Positions 24,897 to 32,631 of a DNA stretch of 48,340 nucleotides are shown here, piece by piece. Within the stretch, counting starts at the first letter, position 1. Every line of letters starts with the position of its first letter. This DNA comes from a virus. The notes under the pieces are model-generated. The model was not told the origin of the DNA, did no database searches, and saw only the letters and a program-made list of their open reading frames with translations. Location: positions 1 through 48,340 of IMG/VR virus record IMGVR_UViG_3300046809_000291; one strand, 5' to 3'. Position numbers and translations under genes: made by a program.

Positions 24897-25246
24897 TGAA
24901 GAAGATCTCAAAGAAAATCAAGATCTTGGTAGTCATCCTTCTCGCCGTGCTTGTCGCAGCCGGGGTTGCTCTCGGAGCATATCTTTACTTCCATGCGCTC
25001 CAGCAAAACGAACTACGTGAAAGCCTGATCACCAACTGCGAAAAGAATGGCAACCCGCTTCGCGAAGTTCTGCAGAAACGTATAGAAAAAGAAATTGATC
25101 AAGCAAAGCACCCGGAACTTTACGAAAAAATTCTGCCATATCTGTCTCCGGAGGAACTGAAAGAACTAGTCGATAAACAGATCGAAGAACGTGAAGAAGA
25201 AAAGGAAGAAGTTGCACCGATAGACTGTAAGGAACAATACAAGTAA
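24896..25246 (+). CDS. Bitopic membrane protein, lysis region (116 aa)
   Basis: 116 residues. A Lys-rich start (K-K-I-S-K-K-I-K) precedes a transmembrane helix at about 10-33, then a charged helical domain outside with two Cys (C48 region N-C-E-K-N-G-N and C111 region D-C-K-E). Topology is likely N-in, C-out. Small phage proteins of this type occur beside holins; a spanin-like or holin-regulating role is possible but not shown. Confidence 0.6.
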   Translation: MKKISKKIKILVVILLAVLVAAGVALGAYLYFHALQQNELRESLITNCEKNGNPLREVLQKRIEKEIDQAKHPELYEKILPYLSPEELKELVDKQIEEREEEKEEVAPIDCKEQYK

Positions 25247-25255
25247 GGAGCCGCA

Positions 25256-25861
25256 ATGAAAGTTGATTACAAACACATCGTGAGTCACCGCTCCTCCCGC
25301 GAGGGCGGTCGTATCCATCTACTCGTTCTCCACACCACGGAGGGATCAGGGTCGCTGGAGACGCTCGGCTCGATCTTCGACGGCGAGGAAGCCAGCTCGC
25401 ACTACGGTGTCGATGCCAGCGGCAGGATCGGGCAGTACGTGCCGGACTCTGACAAGGCATGGACACAATGCAACTTCAACCCTGTCTGCTTGAGCCTAGA
25501 GCAGATCGGCTTCGCAGAGTTCAGCCGGAGCGACTGGTTCAAGCGTCACGACCAGCTCCATGGCGCGGCCGAATGGCTGGCCTACGGCCACATCCACTAC
25601 GGTGTTCCGATCCGTGAGGGCGAGGTCAGCGGAGGCGGCATCGTTCGCGATGGTGTCGTCCAGCACAAGGATCTCGGCGGCATCGGCTGCGGTCACACCG
25701 ACTGCGGCGACGGCTACCCGCAGAAATATGTGATGCTGCTCGCCCGCTACTTCATTGCCCACAAGCTTCATCCAAAGTCCCCGCATGCCGAACAGCTGCG
25801 CAAGGACATCAATGCAATTCGACATCACCATGGGATCGACCCGATCCCGGCTCATAAGTAG
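25256..25861 (+). CDS. Endolysin: N-acetylmuramoyl-L-alanine amidase
   Basis: 201 residues, a single Amidase_2 (PGRP-like) domain. Zinc ligand candidates are His26 in L-V-L-H-T-T-E-G, His137 in V-Q-H-K-D-L-G, and an acid/Cys in the following G-H-T-D-C-G-D-G (about 143-150). There is no signal peptide, so export depends on the holin, and no cell-wall-binding domain is visible, only a short helical tail. It cleaves the bond between muramic acid and the stem peptide. Preceded by AAGGAG. Confidence 0.9.
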   Translation: MKVDYKHIVSHRSSREGGRIHLLVLHTTEGSGSLETLGSIFDGEEASSHYGVDASGRIGQYVPDSDKAWTQCNFNPVCLSLEQIGFAEFSRSDWFKRHDQLHGAAEWLAYGHIHYGVPIREGEVSGGGIVRDGVVQHKDLGGIGCGHTDCGDGYPQKYVMLLARYFIAHKLHPKSPHAEQLRKDINAIRHHHGIDPIPAHK

Positions 25862-25876
25862 AAAGGGGTGCACAGT

Positions 25877-26329
25877 ATGAACGAAAGCGTCATATCGAAG
25901 TACAGCAAGGCGCTAGTTAGCTTCGCGGTGTTTGCCTTCGCCGCGATAGCTTTGTTCTTTGGCGGACAGCTATTCGGTTTCCACATCGAAGCTGACTTCC
26001 AAGCAAAGGTCATCGCTCTGATCCCGCTCGGCGCAGGTGTTGTGGCGGTGATCGGCGTGAAGAATGCCACTGAAGATGCGATTGACAAGGCAATTATGCA
26101 GTTCGTCACCGCAGCGATTTCGGTGGCACAGTTCTTCGCTCAAATACCCAGTGATCTCGGAGTGAAGATCGGCGCATTCGTCTACGCAGGCGTTGCCGCC
26201 TGGTTCGTTTGGCTGAAGCGAAACAACCAAGAACCGACACCAATAAATGCGGGAATAGCTGCAACCGTGTCGGCTCTCTGCATCGTAGGTCTACTACTCG
26301 TCTCCGGAGTTTTGGTCCTACTCATTTAG
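25877..26329 (+). CDS. Holin-like four-helix membrane protein
   Basis: 150 residues with four hydrophobic helices (about 11-33, 43-62, 96-113, 124-150). ATG 25877 is preferred to the in-frame GTG 25868 because AAAGGGG lies at proper spacing. Its place after the endolysin and beside the XhlA-like gene supports a holin that opens the membrane for the endolysin. The family is not certain from sequence alone. Confidence 0.7.
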   Translation: MNESVISKYSKALVSFAVFAFAAIALFFGGQLFGFHIEADFQAKVIALIPLGAGVVAVIGVKNATEDAIDKAIMQFVTAAISVAQFFAQIPSDLGVKIGAFVYAGVAAWFVWLKRNNQEPTPINAGIAATVSALCIVGLLLVSGVLVLLI

Positions 26330-26342
26330 CCATAGCCTCGCT

Positions 26343-26383
26343 GCGCTCTCCCGTAGACTTACTCCATGCCTACGGGAGAGCGC
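26343..26383 (+). other. Perfect 14-bp hairpin over HNH gene start
   Basis: GCGCTCTCCCGTAG (26343-26356) pairs perfectly with 26370-26383 around a 13-base loop. The loop contains the ATG of the HNH gene (26366-26368). The structure is very stable and has no U-tract. It could hold down translation of the endonuclease or end lysis-gene transcripts. Confidence 0.65.
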
Positions 26384-26650
26384 CAACGATGTAAGGCTCG
26401 CAATCAAAAGATTGTTGTCGAGCTAAAGGACAAACCATGTACCGACTGCGGCGGCTACTTTCCGCCTGTTGCTATGGACTTCGACCACACAGAAGGAGAC
26501 AAGATAGCAACGATCAGCTGGATGGTTCGTAACGGTACACCCAAGAAAGTCCTTCTGGCAGAGATAGAAAAATGTGAGTTGGTTTGTTCCAACTGCCACC
26601 GTGTACGAACGGCGAAACGCGAAACTACCGACCTTGCCTCCCCTTCCTAA
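26366..26650 (+). CDS. HNH endonuclease
   Basis: 94 residues, compact HNH with zinc site: C-T-D-C-G (about 25-29), catalytic H in M-D-F-D-H, then C-S-N-C-H-R. Such enzymes nick or cut DNA; free-standing copies in phages are often homing elements or packaging helpers. Here it lies after the lysis genes, not next to terminase, which favours a homing-type element. No ribosome binding site is evident and the start lies in a hairpin loop; the stop lies in the loop of a second hairpin. Confidence 0.85.
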   Translation: MPTGERQRCKARNQKIVVELKDKPCTDCGGYFPPVAMDFDHTEGDKIATISWMVRNGTPKKVLLAEIEKCELVCSNCHRVRTAKRETTDLASPS

Positions 26651-26659
26651 AGGAAGGGG
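26640..26659 (+). other. Hairpin over HNH gene stop
   Basis: CCCCTTCC (26640-26647) pairs with GGAAGGGG (26652-26659); TAA (26648-26650) is in the four-base loop. Flanking GAGAGGCGGCCAGGGCGG resembles the REP-like element at 46176-46261. No U-tract. Confidence 0.55.
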
Positions 26660-26697
26660 GAGAGGCGGCCAGGGCGGCACCGCCGGACGCTTTAGGC

Positions 26698-26703
26698 TAT
26701 GCT
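26698..26703 (+). promoter_or_regulatory. Possible promoter P4, -10 TATGCT
   Basis: TTTAGGCTATGCT closely matches the TAGGCTATACT of promoter P2. No clear -35 box at 17 bases. It is 40 bases before the start of the exported protein gene, the spacing seen at the other promoters. Confidence 0.4.
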
Positions 26704-26742
26704 TTCCCCGCTGTTTCAATACGACAATACGGAAGGATCAAT

Positions 26743-27048
26743 ATGATTCGCCTAGTTCTAGTCACCGTCGCCATGTCGCTCGTCACCATCACCGCGACCC
26801 AAGCCGACGCCGCGATCACCGAAGAACCAACCGAACACAAGTGCTACGCCGTCCTGTCAAGGCTCGGCTCGAAACCCGTTCAAGTTCCTTGCGACAAGCC
26901 GCAGCCGCCAGCGCCTCCGGTGGAAGAAGCTCCGGAAGTTGAAGTGCCTGTTGAACCGCCCTGCGAAGTCTCACCCACACCACCGGCTGTGCCCTCCCCG
27001 CCGATCCATCAGCGGCGTCGTCATCATCACCGGCACCACCACCGCTAG
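26743..27048 (+). CDS. Exported Pro-rich protein with poly-His/Arg tail
   Basis: 101 residues. A signal peptide is clear (residues 1-23, ending A-D-A before A-I-T-E). The mature part is Pro/Glu-rich with three Cys and closes with H-H-H-R-H-H-H-R. ATG 26743 follows GGAAGGATC; a longer in-frame start overlapping the HNH gene is rejected because it would bury the signal peptide. There is no lipobox. Function unknown: an envelope protein with possible metal or polyanion binding, inferred from the His/Arg tail. Confidence 0.65.
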   Translation: MIRLVLVTVAMSLVTITATQADAAITEEPTEHKCYAVLSRLGSKPVQVPCDKPQPPAPPVEEAPEVEVPVEPPCEVSPTPPAVPSPPIHQRRRHHHRHHHR

Positions 27049-27074
27049 ACTTCCGCTGCGCGGGGCGCTATACT
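27046..27074 (+). promoter_or_regulatory. Promoter P5
   Basis: TAGACT (27046-27051), a 17-base spacer and TATACT (27069-27074), the same boxes and spacing as P1, but without its operator palindrome. The -35 box overlaps the end of the exported protein gene. It opens the early region, with AAAGGAG before the first gene. Confidence 0.7.
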
Positions 27075-27110
27075 TCGCGTAGCGGTTTCATCAATAAAAG
27101 GAGCTACAGC

Positions 27111-27713
27111 ATGACTACCACTACCACTCGCGACTACCCCGCCACTGAGCCAACGATTAACTACGTTCAGGATTTGCTGGCGGAGCGCGACCTCACCGCG
27201 TCACCGAAGTTTCGCGAGCTGACCGCTTCGATGGATGAGGGCGAGGTCAACACCCACCTAACTCGACTCCGCCAGAAAGCGCGCTCGATGACACAGGCTC
27301 AGGCGTCGGCTTGGATTGACCGGCTTAAGGTGTTGCCGAAGAAGCATGCGGCGACGGTGCCGCAGCGCGGCGCAACTCCGAAAGTCAAAAGCGACGTACC
27401 GGCCGGGCACTACGCTGTCACCGGCGAGGACGGCACGACCGACTTCTACCGCGTTGACCGTCCCGCTGACGGGCGCTGGGCTGGCTACATATTCGTCCAG
27501 CTTCAGCTCAGCGAAACCTATCAGCGAGTACCGCTGCGGAATATCCAGACGATCCTCGACAAGATCGCGAAGGACGGACCCGAGCAGGCAAGCAAGCGCT
27601 ACGGCAAGGAGCTAGGGCGCTGTGGAGTCTGTAACCGGACGCTGACCAATAACGAGTCCATCGAGGCGGGCATCGGCCCGGTGTGCGCCGCTAAGCACAA
27701 CTGGAGCCTCTGA
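27111..27713 (+). CDS. Protein with C-terminal DUF6011-like zinc motif
   Basis: 200 residues. The C-terminus has C-G-V-C-N-R-T-L-T-N-N-E-S ... G-I-G-P-V-C-A, a small zinc-binding motif (DUF6011-like) frequent at the ends of phage proteins. The middle (about 95-160) is a beta domain with H-Y-A-V-T-G-E-D-G-T-T; the N-terminal third is helical. First gene of the P5 operon. Function unknown. Its start region repeats almost exactly at the helicase gene start (28941-28969). Confidence 0.7.
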   Translation: MTTTTTRDYPATEPTINYVQDLLAERDLTASPKFRELTASMDEGEVNTHLTRLRQKARSMTQAQASAWIDRLKVLPKKHAATVPQRGATPKVKSDVPAGHYAVTGEDGTTDFYRVDRPADGRWAGYIFVQLQLSETYQRVPLRNIQTILDKIAKDGPEQASKRYGKELGRCGVCNRTLTNNESIEAGIGPVCAAKHNWSL

Positions 27714-27928
27714 TGGCGACCTACATGATTGTGCTTGAGATCGAGTCGGATACGGAGCCAAGAGAGGATTGTGACGCTTACATCTTGAACTTCAGAAAGA
27801 CGCCTGAGGACTTCGGCCAAGACGACGCTGCTTGGCATCGGTATGCAGAAGGTAAGGGCGAGCCAATGCCCGAGGCTTACGTAAGCGAGGTCACGGCTGT
27901 CAAGAAGATTGCAGAGGACGAGTCATGA
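27713..27928 (+). CDS. Small acidic protein (71 aa)
   Basis: 71 residues, TGATG overlap upstream and ATGA overlap downstream. Begins with a strand M-I-V-L-E-I-E-S and ends with V-S-E-V-T-A-V-K-K-I, so a small alpha/beta fold is likely. No family recognised. Confidence 0.6.
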   Translation: MATYMIVLEIESDTEPREDCDAYILNFRKTPEDFGQDDAAWHRYAEGKGEPMPEAYVSEVTAVKKIAEDES

Positions 27929-28119
27929 GCCGCAGAGGTTACAAGGGACCAGACATGACCGAGCCAGAGGGTCGAGCCGGACTTCGGCATCGGCTTGGCA
28001 AGGACGGCATCCAGATAGATTTGGCTGATGCAATCATCCTCCCGGAGAGAATCGACTGGGAGCAGTACTGCCGCGACAAGAGCGACCCGCATGCTGAAGC
28101 TTGGGGTGACGACCGATGA
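27925..28119 (+). CDS. Small charged protein (64 aa)
   Basis: 64 residues between ATGA overlaps on both sides. Arg/Asp/Gly-rich with a helix near the C-terminus (D-W-E-Q-Y-C-R-D-K). No family recognised; overlaps are the evidence for translation. Confidence 0.55.
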   Translation: MSRRGYKGPDMTEPEGRAGLRHRLGKDGIQIDLADAIILPERIDWEQYCRDKSDPHAEAWGDDR

Positions 28120-28328
28120 TGAGTAAGCGAACGCTTGACGGCATGATTGAGGCTCTGACTAGCTGGGCGTTGGAGCATGATATAGACGGCGACGTTGTTG
28201 CCGACCTGGTCAACAAGATCGGTAAGGTGCCGGGTAACAAGTCCTACCAGCAGAGCATCGGCGCCCTTGCTCTTGAGATTAAACACCGCGTGACTCTGGC
28301 CGACTCATTTCAAGATGGGAAGCAGTGA
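28116..28328 (+). CDS. Small helical protein (70 aa)
   Basis: 70 residues starting in an ATGA overlap (second Met at 28119 possible). Two or three helices (M-I-E-A-L-T-S-W-A-L-E and A-L-A-L-E-I-K-H-R-V). No family recognised. Confidence 0.6.
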   Translation: MMSKRTLDGMIEALTSWALEHDIDGDVVADLVNKIGKVPGNKSYQQSIGALALEIKHRVTLADSFQDGKQ

Positions 28329-28726
28329 TGGTTAGCGGGCTATCAGATCAGCAGCGGAGTGAGATCATGCTGACCAACATCACCGAGGCCGACTGCGGTG
28401 TGATCGCGTACCAGGCGGTCACCGGGTCGAAGCGTCCAGAAGCAGAGCGGCTGTGCATAGAGCTGGGCGGCTATGCCCCAGGCAAAGGTATCCACCGTGG
28501 CGGCTTGAACCGAGCTTTGGCTGCGGCTGGCTACTCGCTAACGCTGTCGGCCAACGAGCGGGACGGCTTCACCGTCGCGACCTTTGTGTTCAGTAATGAA
28601 TACGGAAAGTTCTTGATCTACACGCACAACCATGTCATGGCTTTGATCGAGGGTGACTGCCACAACAGCCGAGGCGATTGGCATTCACCCATCGAGGAAG
28701 CCTTCCGAGTAGAGGGACCGAGCTAA
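28328..28726 (+). CDS. Papain-like-fold cysteine protein
   Basis: 132 residues. The core starts T-E-A-D-C-G-V-I-A-Y-Q-A and later has Y-T-H-N-H-V-M-A-L-I-E-G-D, then D-C-H-N-S-R-G-D-W. A Cys at the start of a helix and a later His on a strand with G/D pattern resemble papain-like (C39/C93-type) phage proteins. ATG 28328 overlaps the previous stop; an internal ATG 28367 with GGAG upstream fits the family N-terminus better. Substrate unknown. It would be the second papain-like protein of this phage, unrelated in sequence to the C1 peptidase at 4325. Confidence 0.55.
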   Translation: MVSGLSDQQRSEIMLTNITEADCGVIAYQAVTGSKRPEAERLCIELGGYAPGKGIHRGGLNRALAAAGYSLTLSANERDGFTVATFVFSNEYGKFLIYTHNHVMALIEGDCHNSRGDWHSPIEEAFRVEGPS

Positions 28727-28899
28727 TGGGACTTTGGCACCCAAGAGCATTCTGTCCTAGTTGTGGCGGCAAGATCCATACGCAGGGCGGTTGGCCTGGC
28801 GGCTTGACTAAGAAGACCGGAACTAAATGTCAACATTGCGAAACACCTCTTACAGGAAAAGTTCAATGGCCTTCAAATAAAGCAGTCGCCGCGAAGTGA
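28726..28899 (+). CDS. Zinc-ribbon protein (57 aa)
   Basis: 57 residues starting at ATG 28726 in a TAATG overlap. C-P-S-C-G (10-14) and C-Q-H-C (35-38) make one zinc ribbon; the rest is Lys/Gly-rich. Probably binds nucleic acid or a protein partner. Longer in-frame start at 28678 would overlap the previous gene by 49 bases and is rejected. Confidence 0.65.
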   Translation: MGLWHPRAFCPSCGGKIHTQGGWPGGLTKKTGTKCQHCETPLTGKVQWPSNKAVAAK

Positions 28900-28911
28900 T
28901 GCAGAATCCGT

Positions 28912-28917
28912 TATACT
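28912..28917 (+). promoter_or_regulatory. Promoter P6, -10 TATACT
   Basis: TATACTCGCG, the same as at P8 and close to P5. No clear -35 box. The leader CACCTACCACAGGAG resembles the P2 leader. It drives the helicase gene 36 bases downstream. Confidence 0.55.
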
Positions 28918-28952
28918 CGCGTTAGCTAGTCACCTACCACAGGAGCTACAAC

Positions 28953-30986
28953 ATGAGTACCACTACCACGAAGCAGCCGAATCCCGTTGTCGCAGAGGTA
29001 AGCGATGACGGTGACCGCGTGAACGTAATCTTCAAGTACGCGCCCGAGCGTGTAGTGAAGATCAAGAAAGTCCCGAGCGCTCGATTTGTTCCTCGCGAGA
29101 AAGGCGGGCCGCTCTGGCGTCTGGACCTAGACCTGCCGACGATGCGCAAGCTGCGCGAACAGTTCGGTAACGAGCTAGGGCTTGGGCCAAAGCTCAAGGC
29201 TTGGGGTCACGGCGAGACCACCGAGGAGACGAAGCTCATCAGCATGAGCGACGCCAACGACGCCGACCTGGTGAACGTACCGGCTCGGATGGTTAAAGGC
29301 GTCAAGCTGAAGGGCATGAAGAAAAGGTTCAAGCTTCGCCCTTACCAGAAGGCTGACATCAAGTTCATGGCGGCCCAGAACGTTATCAACGCTAACCAGC
29401 CGCGTACGGGTAAGACCATCGAGGTTGTCTGCGCGACGTTCGAGGCAGAGCTAGAGTGGGGGCAGCACCTGGTGTTCGCTCCCAAGACCAGCCTGCGCGA
29501 TGTCTGGGAGACCGACATCAAGAAGGCATACGCGCTCGCCGGATTCGATGAGCCGACGATCCTCACCGGCGACACGCCAGCGGAACGTAAGGATGCGATC
29601 AAACTGGCGAAGCAGTACACCGAGGAAAAACTACACTTCTGGCTTCTCCTCAACCCGGCGATGGCTCGGATGAAAAGGAAAATGCAGGGCAAAGGCGACA
29701 GCGCCAAAGTTGTCGAGGAACTTGCTCATCCCGAACTGGCTGAGCTAATCGACATCAACACCTACACGATTGACGAGTTCCACCTGGCTGCGCTCAGCAA
29801 CCCGTCGAGCCAAAGCCGTCGTGGATTCGTCTACATCGCAGAGGCGACACAGCCCGACCGCATCTGGGCGCTGTCCGGAACGCCGATGGGCGGTAAGCCG
29901 ATCAAGCTCTGGGGCGCGCTTAACCTGCTCAATGGAAACCAGTTCAGCTCGCGTTGGAACTGGGCGCGGCATTGGCTGGTAATCAACTCCAGCCAGTACG
30001 GCTCGGACATCGAGGGCATTATGCCGGGGCGCGAGGTCGATTTCTACAACCACCTCAAGCCTTACCTGGTGCGCCGTACGCAGCGCGAGGCTCTGCCTGG
30101 CCTTCCGCCCTCTAACCGCATCCCGGTCTGGTGCGACATGACGCCGAAACAGCTTGAACAGTACAAGCATTTCGCGACTGAGGCTGAGTGGCGGATCGAA
30201 GGCGCAGAGGAAGAAGGGCGTCTCACCGCCACCAATGTGCTGGCCGAGTACACGCGCCTGAAGCAGTTTGCATCTGCGTTCTGCGAAGTCAAGAAGACGG
30301 GGCGTGAAGTAAACGGCATCCCTGAGATCCAGGTCAAGCCGACTATGGACAGCGGCAAGATCGCGCAGCTGGTTGAGAAGCTGGAAGAGGTCAACGTGAT
30401 CGCCAAGGGCAAAGACGCCGACGATCCGAAATACGCGGTGATCTTCAGCCAGTTCAAGGCGTTCGTCTACGCGCTGTGCGACTATCTCTGGTTTGAGCAC
30501 AGCCTCCCCTGCGCGACGATCACCGGCGACACCAAGGACAAGGCTCGCCCAGCGCTGGTGAAATCCTACCAGGATCAGAGCATCAAGCCGCTGGAAGAAT
30601 ACCGCGACGATCCCGGCGTGCGGACGGTGCCGGATGACATCCAGCGGCTGATCGACGCGGGCACCCCGCCTCGCGTGTTGATCATGAACACGCTGGTCGG
30701 CGGGGCTGCGCTGACACTCGACCGAGGCGAAACCGCCCACATCCTTGACGAGACGTGGGTGCCTGATAATCAGGAGCAGGCCGAGAACCGGATCACCCCG
30801 ACCACCGAGGAACGGATGGAACGGCCGGACATCGGCATCTATTACTACCGCACCAAAAGCTCCATCGAGGAATACATTCAGAAGCTCGTTGCCGACAAGC
30901 ACCTGAACAACAAGACGGTGCTGGATCTGCGACGGCGGATGCAGAAAGATCTTGAAGAGGCCGAGAAGCAGGCGGCTGCCAAGTGA
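28953..30986 (+). CDS. SNF2-family helicase with HARP-like N-terminus
   Basis: 677 residues. The N-terminal 75 residues look like a HARP domain (K-V-P-S-A-R-F-V ... L-W-R-L-D-L-D). The motor has motif I P-R-T-G-K-T (Lys154), motif II D-E-F-H (Asp274), motif III A-L-S-G-T-P, and a late Q-A-E-N-R-I replacing the usual Q-x2-R-x2-R. It lacks the final Arg of the canonical motif VI, which is worth noting. The protein should move on or anneal branched DNA. It has its own promoter (P6) and is followed by a structured intergenic stretch. Confidence 0.9.
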   Translation: MSTTTTKQPNPVVAEVSDDGDRVNVIFKYAPERVVKIKKVPSARFVPREKGGPLWRLDLDLPTMRKLREQFGNELGLGPKLKAWGHGETTEETKLISMSDANDADLVNVPARMVKGVKLKGMKKRFKLRPYQKADIKFMAAQNVINANQPRTGKTIEVVCATFEAELEWGQHLVFAPKTSLRDVWETDIKKAYALAGFDEPTILTGDTPAERKDAIKLAKQYTEEKLHFWLLLNPAMARMKRKMQGKGDSAKVVEELAHPELAELIDINTYTIDEFHLAALSNPSSQSRRGFVYIAEATQPDRIWALSGTPMGGKPIKLWGALNLLNGNQFSSRWNWARHWLVINSSQYGSDIEGIMPGREVDFYNHLKPYLVRRTQREALPGLPPSNRIPVWCDMTPKQLEQYKHFATEAEWRIEGAEEEGRLTATNVLAEYTRLKQFASAFCEVKKTGREVNGIPEIQVKPTMDSGKIAQLVEKLEEVNVIAKGKDADDPKYAVIFSQFKAFVYALCDYLWFEHSLPCATITGDTKDKARPALVKSYQDQSIKPLEEYRDDPGVRTVPDDIQRLIDAGTPPRVLIMNTLVGGAALTLDRGETAHILDETWVPDNQEQAENRITPTTEERMERPDIGIYYYRTKSSIEEYIQKLVADKHLNNKTVLDLRRRMQKDLEEAEKQAAAK

Positions 30987-31011
30987 CAATTCTTTTCAAC
31001 AATCTTCGCGA

Positions 31012-31138
31012 CCGGGCATGTAGCTCTGTCCGGCGTGAGGGCGGATACCGAGAGGATGCCTCCCGCGTCTCTCGCTGTTCGTGGGGTACCGCCCCGGCCG
31101 AGCGTTCCGTGGTAGGGCGCTCCGGCCGGGGCGACCCC
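31012..31138 (+). ncRNA. Three consecutive stem-loops in a 265-bp gap; possible structured RNA
   Basis: Hairpin 1: 31012-31018 with 31027-31033 (7 bp, one G-U). Hairpin 2: 31049-31054 with 31069-31074 (6 bp). Hairpin 3: 31083-31087 and 31090-31104 with 31118-31138, about 20 pairs with two small bulges and a 13-base loop. No gene in the gap (30987-31240) is convincing. The stretch follows the helicase gene and precedes promoter P7. It could be a strong non-U terminator, a leader element, or a small RNA. Confidence 0.4.
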
Positions 31139-31240
31139 GATTCTCACGGAGACGGCCATTTGTCCGCCCATCTCGCTGGCTTTCTAGGCCGGTCGCATGG
31201 GTTCGCCTGTCCCTTTCGAGCTTCCCGCCTACATGGCGTA

Positions 31241-31246
31241 TATACT
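31241..31246 (+). promoter_or_regulatory. Promoter P7, -10 TATACT
   Basis: GGCGTATATACTCACCC; perfect -10 box, no good -35. An ATG at 31252 lies about where transcription would begin, in frame with the exonuclease gene, while the GTG at 31318 has a strong GGAGGAG site. Both starts may be usable. Confidence 0.5.
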
Positions 31247-31317
31247 CACCCATGGCGTCGGTGCCGTCGCGTGACGAATCCGACGCCCACACAGATAACA
31301 ACCAGGAGGAGAACCCA

Positions 31318-32631
31318 GTGCCCGCTCAAACCCCTCAGCGGTCGCGCAAAAGCAGTAGCAGCTCTAAGCGCCGATCAGTAAATCGTAACCCCAGCAAATC
31401 AAAACGTCGCAGCCGTAGTGGCTGGGAGCCGCCCCTGATCCGTACCAGCGAGCGTTCAAGTCATGAGGCTTGCGCTTGGCAATGGGGTATGGGTTACATC
31501 CATAAGCTGAAGCCGATCCGCGAGCAGCCTGCCCTGAAGTTTGGCTCGATGGTACACGAGGCGCTTGAGTTGAGGTACCCGCCCGGCATCAAGCGTGGGC
31601 CGAAACCCGCCGAGTCGTTTGAGAAGATCTTCAAGCGCGAGCAGCAGTCAGTCGAAGCCGCGTGGAAGATGCGGGTCGATGAAGAGTGGGAGGACGCGCT
31701 TACGCTCGGCGTCAACATGATGGAGAACTACGTTGAGATGTACGGGCGCGATGAGGACTGGAAGGTGATCGCCTCTGAGATGACCTTCAAGGTTCCGGTC
31801 TACCTTCCCAACGACTACACCAATCCTCTACTCGCGCTGCTCGACCTACCTGCGGCGGTGTTGACCGGACAGGAGCCGCTGTTCTATTACGTCGGCACGA
31901 TGGACGGGGTGTGGGAGAACCGCATCGACGGCGGGGTGCGCATCAACGATTACAAGACTTGCGGAGGCGACCCGGTTAAGGAGGCGCTGGGAAAGCACAG
32001 CCTGGATGAGCAAGCGACTTCCTATTGGACCTGGGGCGTGGACTGGCTCGAATCCCAGAAGATCTTGAAGGACCGACAGATTCGCGAGCTGGATGGCATG
32101 CTCTATACGTTCCTGCGGAAGGGCATGAAGGATCTTCGCTGGCAGAACCGCGAGGGTTATTATCTGAACAAACCGAAAAAGGACGACCTGCTAGCTGAGA
32201 TCGAAAAGCAGGAGCTAGAGCTACCGGCGAAGGGGGAAGGCAGCGGCAAGAATGGTAGCGTCGTCATGGATGATCTCATCGGCCTGCTAGGCGAAGACCA
32301 GGCGATGCTGCTCGGAGAGATCAGCAAGGACCAGCCGCCGCCTCTGTTTCATCGCGAGGTTGTCTACAGGTCGGCGGTCGAGCGCGAGCGTACCCGCGAG
32401 CGGGCGATCCAACAAGTCATCGTGATGCTCGCGAAGCGCAAGGGCATCCTACCGATCTACAAGTCACCGGGCACCGGCTATCCGAGCCTCCAATGCCAGG
32501 CTTGTTCGTTCCGTGATATGTGCGAGCTTCACGAGAGCGGCGACAACTGGCAACTCATGCGCGACTCATCCATGGAGGGTTGGAATCCATACGACGCTCA
32601 CGAGATCGCAGAAGAGGGGAAGGCTCGATGA
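31318..32631 (+). CDS. RecB/Cas4-like PD-(D/E)XK exonuclease with Fe-S cluster
   Basis: 437 residues from GTG 31318 (CAGGAGGAG upstream). A Ser/Arg/Lys-rich disordered start is followed by the nuclease: G-S-M-V-H-E-A (motif with His), Asp196 in G-T-M-D-G-V, and D-Y-K-T (Asp211, Lys213). Cys52 together with C-Q-A-C-x5-C (393, 396, 402) forms the four-Cys iron-sulphur site of Cas4/AddB-like nucleases. It likely resects DNA ends for recombination, together with the Sak4-like and ssDNA-binding proteins downstream. An in-frame ATG 31252 would add 22 residues. ATGA overlap at the end. Confidence 0.88.
   Translation: MPAQTPQRSRKSSSSSKRRSVNRNPSKSKRRSRSGWEPPLIRTSERSSHEACAWQWGMGYIHKLKPIREQPALKFGSMVHEALELRYPPGIKRGPKPAESFEKIFKREQQSVEAAWKMRVDEEWEDALTLGVNMMENYVEMYGRDEDWKVIASEMTFKVPVYLPNDYTNPLLALLDLPAAVLTGQEPLFYYVGTMDGVWENRIDGGVRINDYKTCGGDPVKEALGKHSLDEQATSYWTWGVDWLESQKILKDRQIRELDGMLYTFLRKGMKDLRWQNREGYYLNKPKKDDLLAEIEKQELELPAKGEGSGKNGSVVMDDLIGLLGEDQAMLLGEISKDQPPPLFHREVVYRSAVERERTRERAIQQVIVMLAKRKGILPIYKSPGTGYPSLQCQACSFRDMCELHESGDNWQLMRDSSMEGWNPYDAHEIAEEGKAR

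Noticed and set aside
29745-30989. Long open frame (414 codons) on the minus strand opposite the SNF2 helicase gene
   Set aside because: It mirrors the helicase reading frame in a high-G+C gene, has no ribosome binding site, no recognisable domain, and would be the only large minus-strand gene.
31081-31317. N-terminal extension of the exonuclease gene
   Set aside because: It runs through the large hairpin and the promoter P7; GTG 31318 has a strong ribosome binding site and ATG 31252 is the earliest start compatible with P7.
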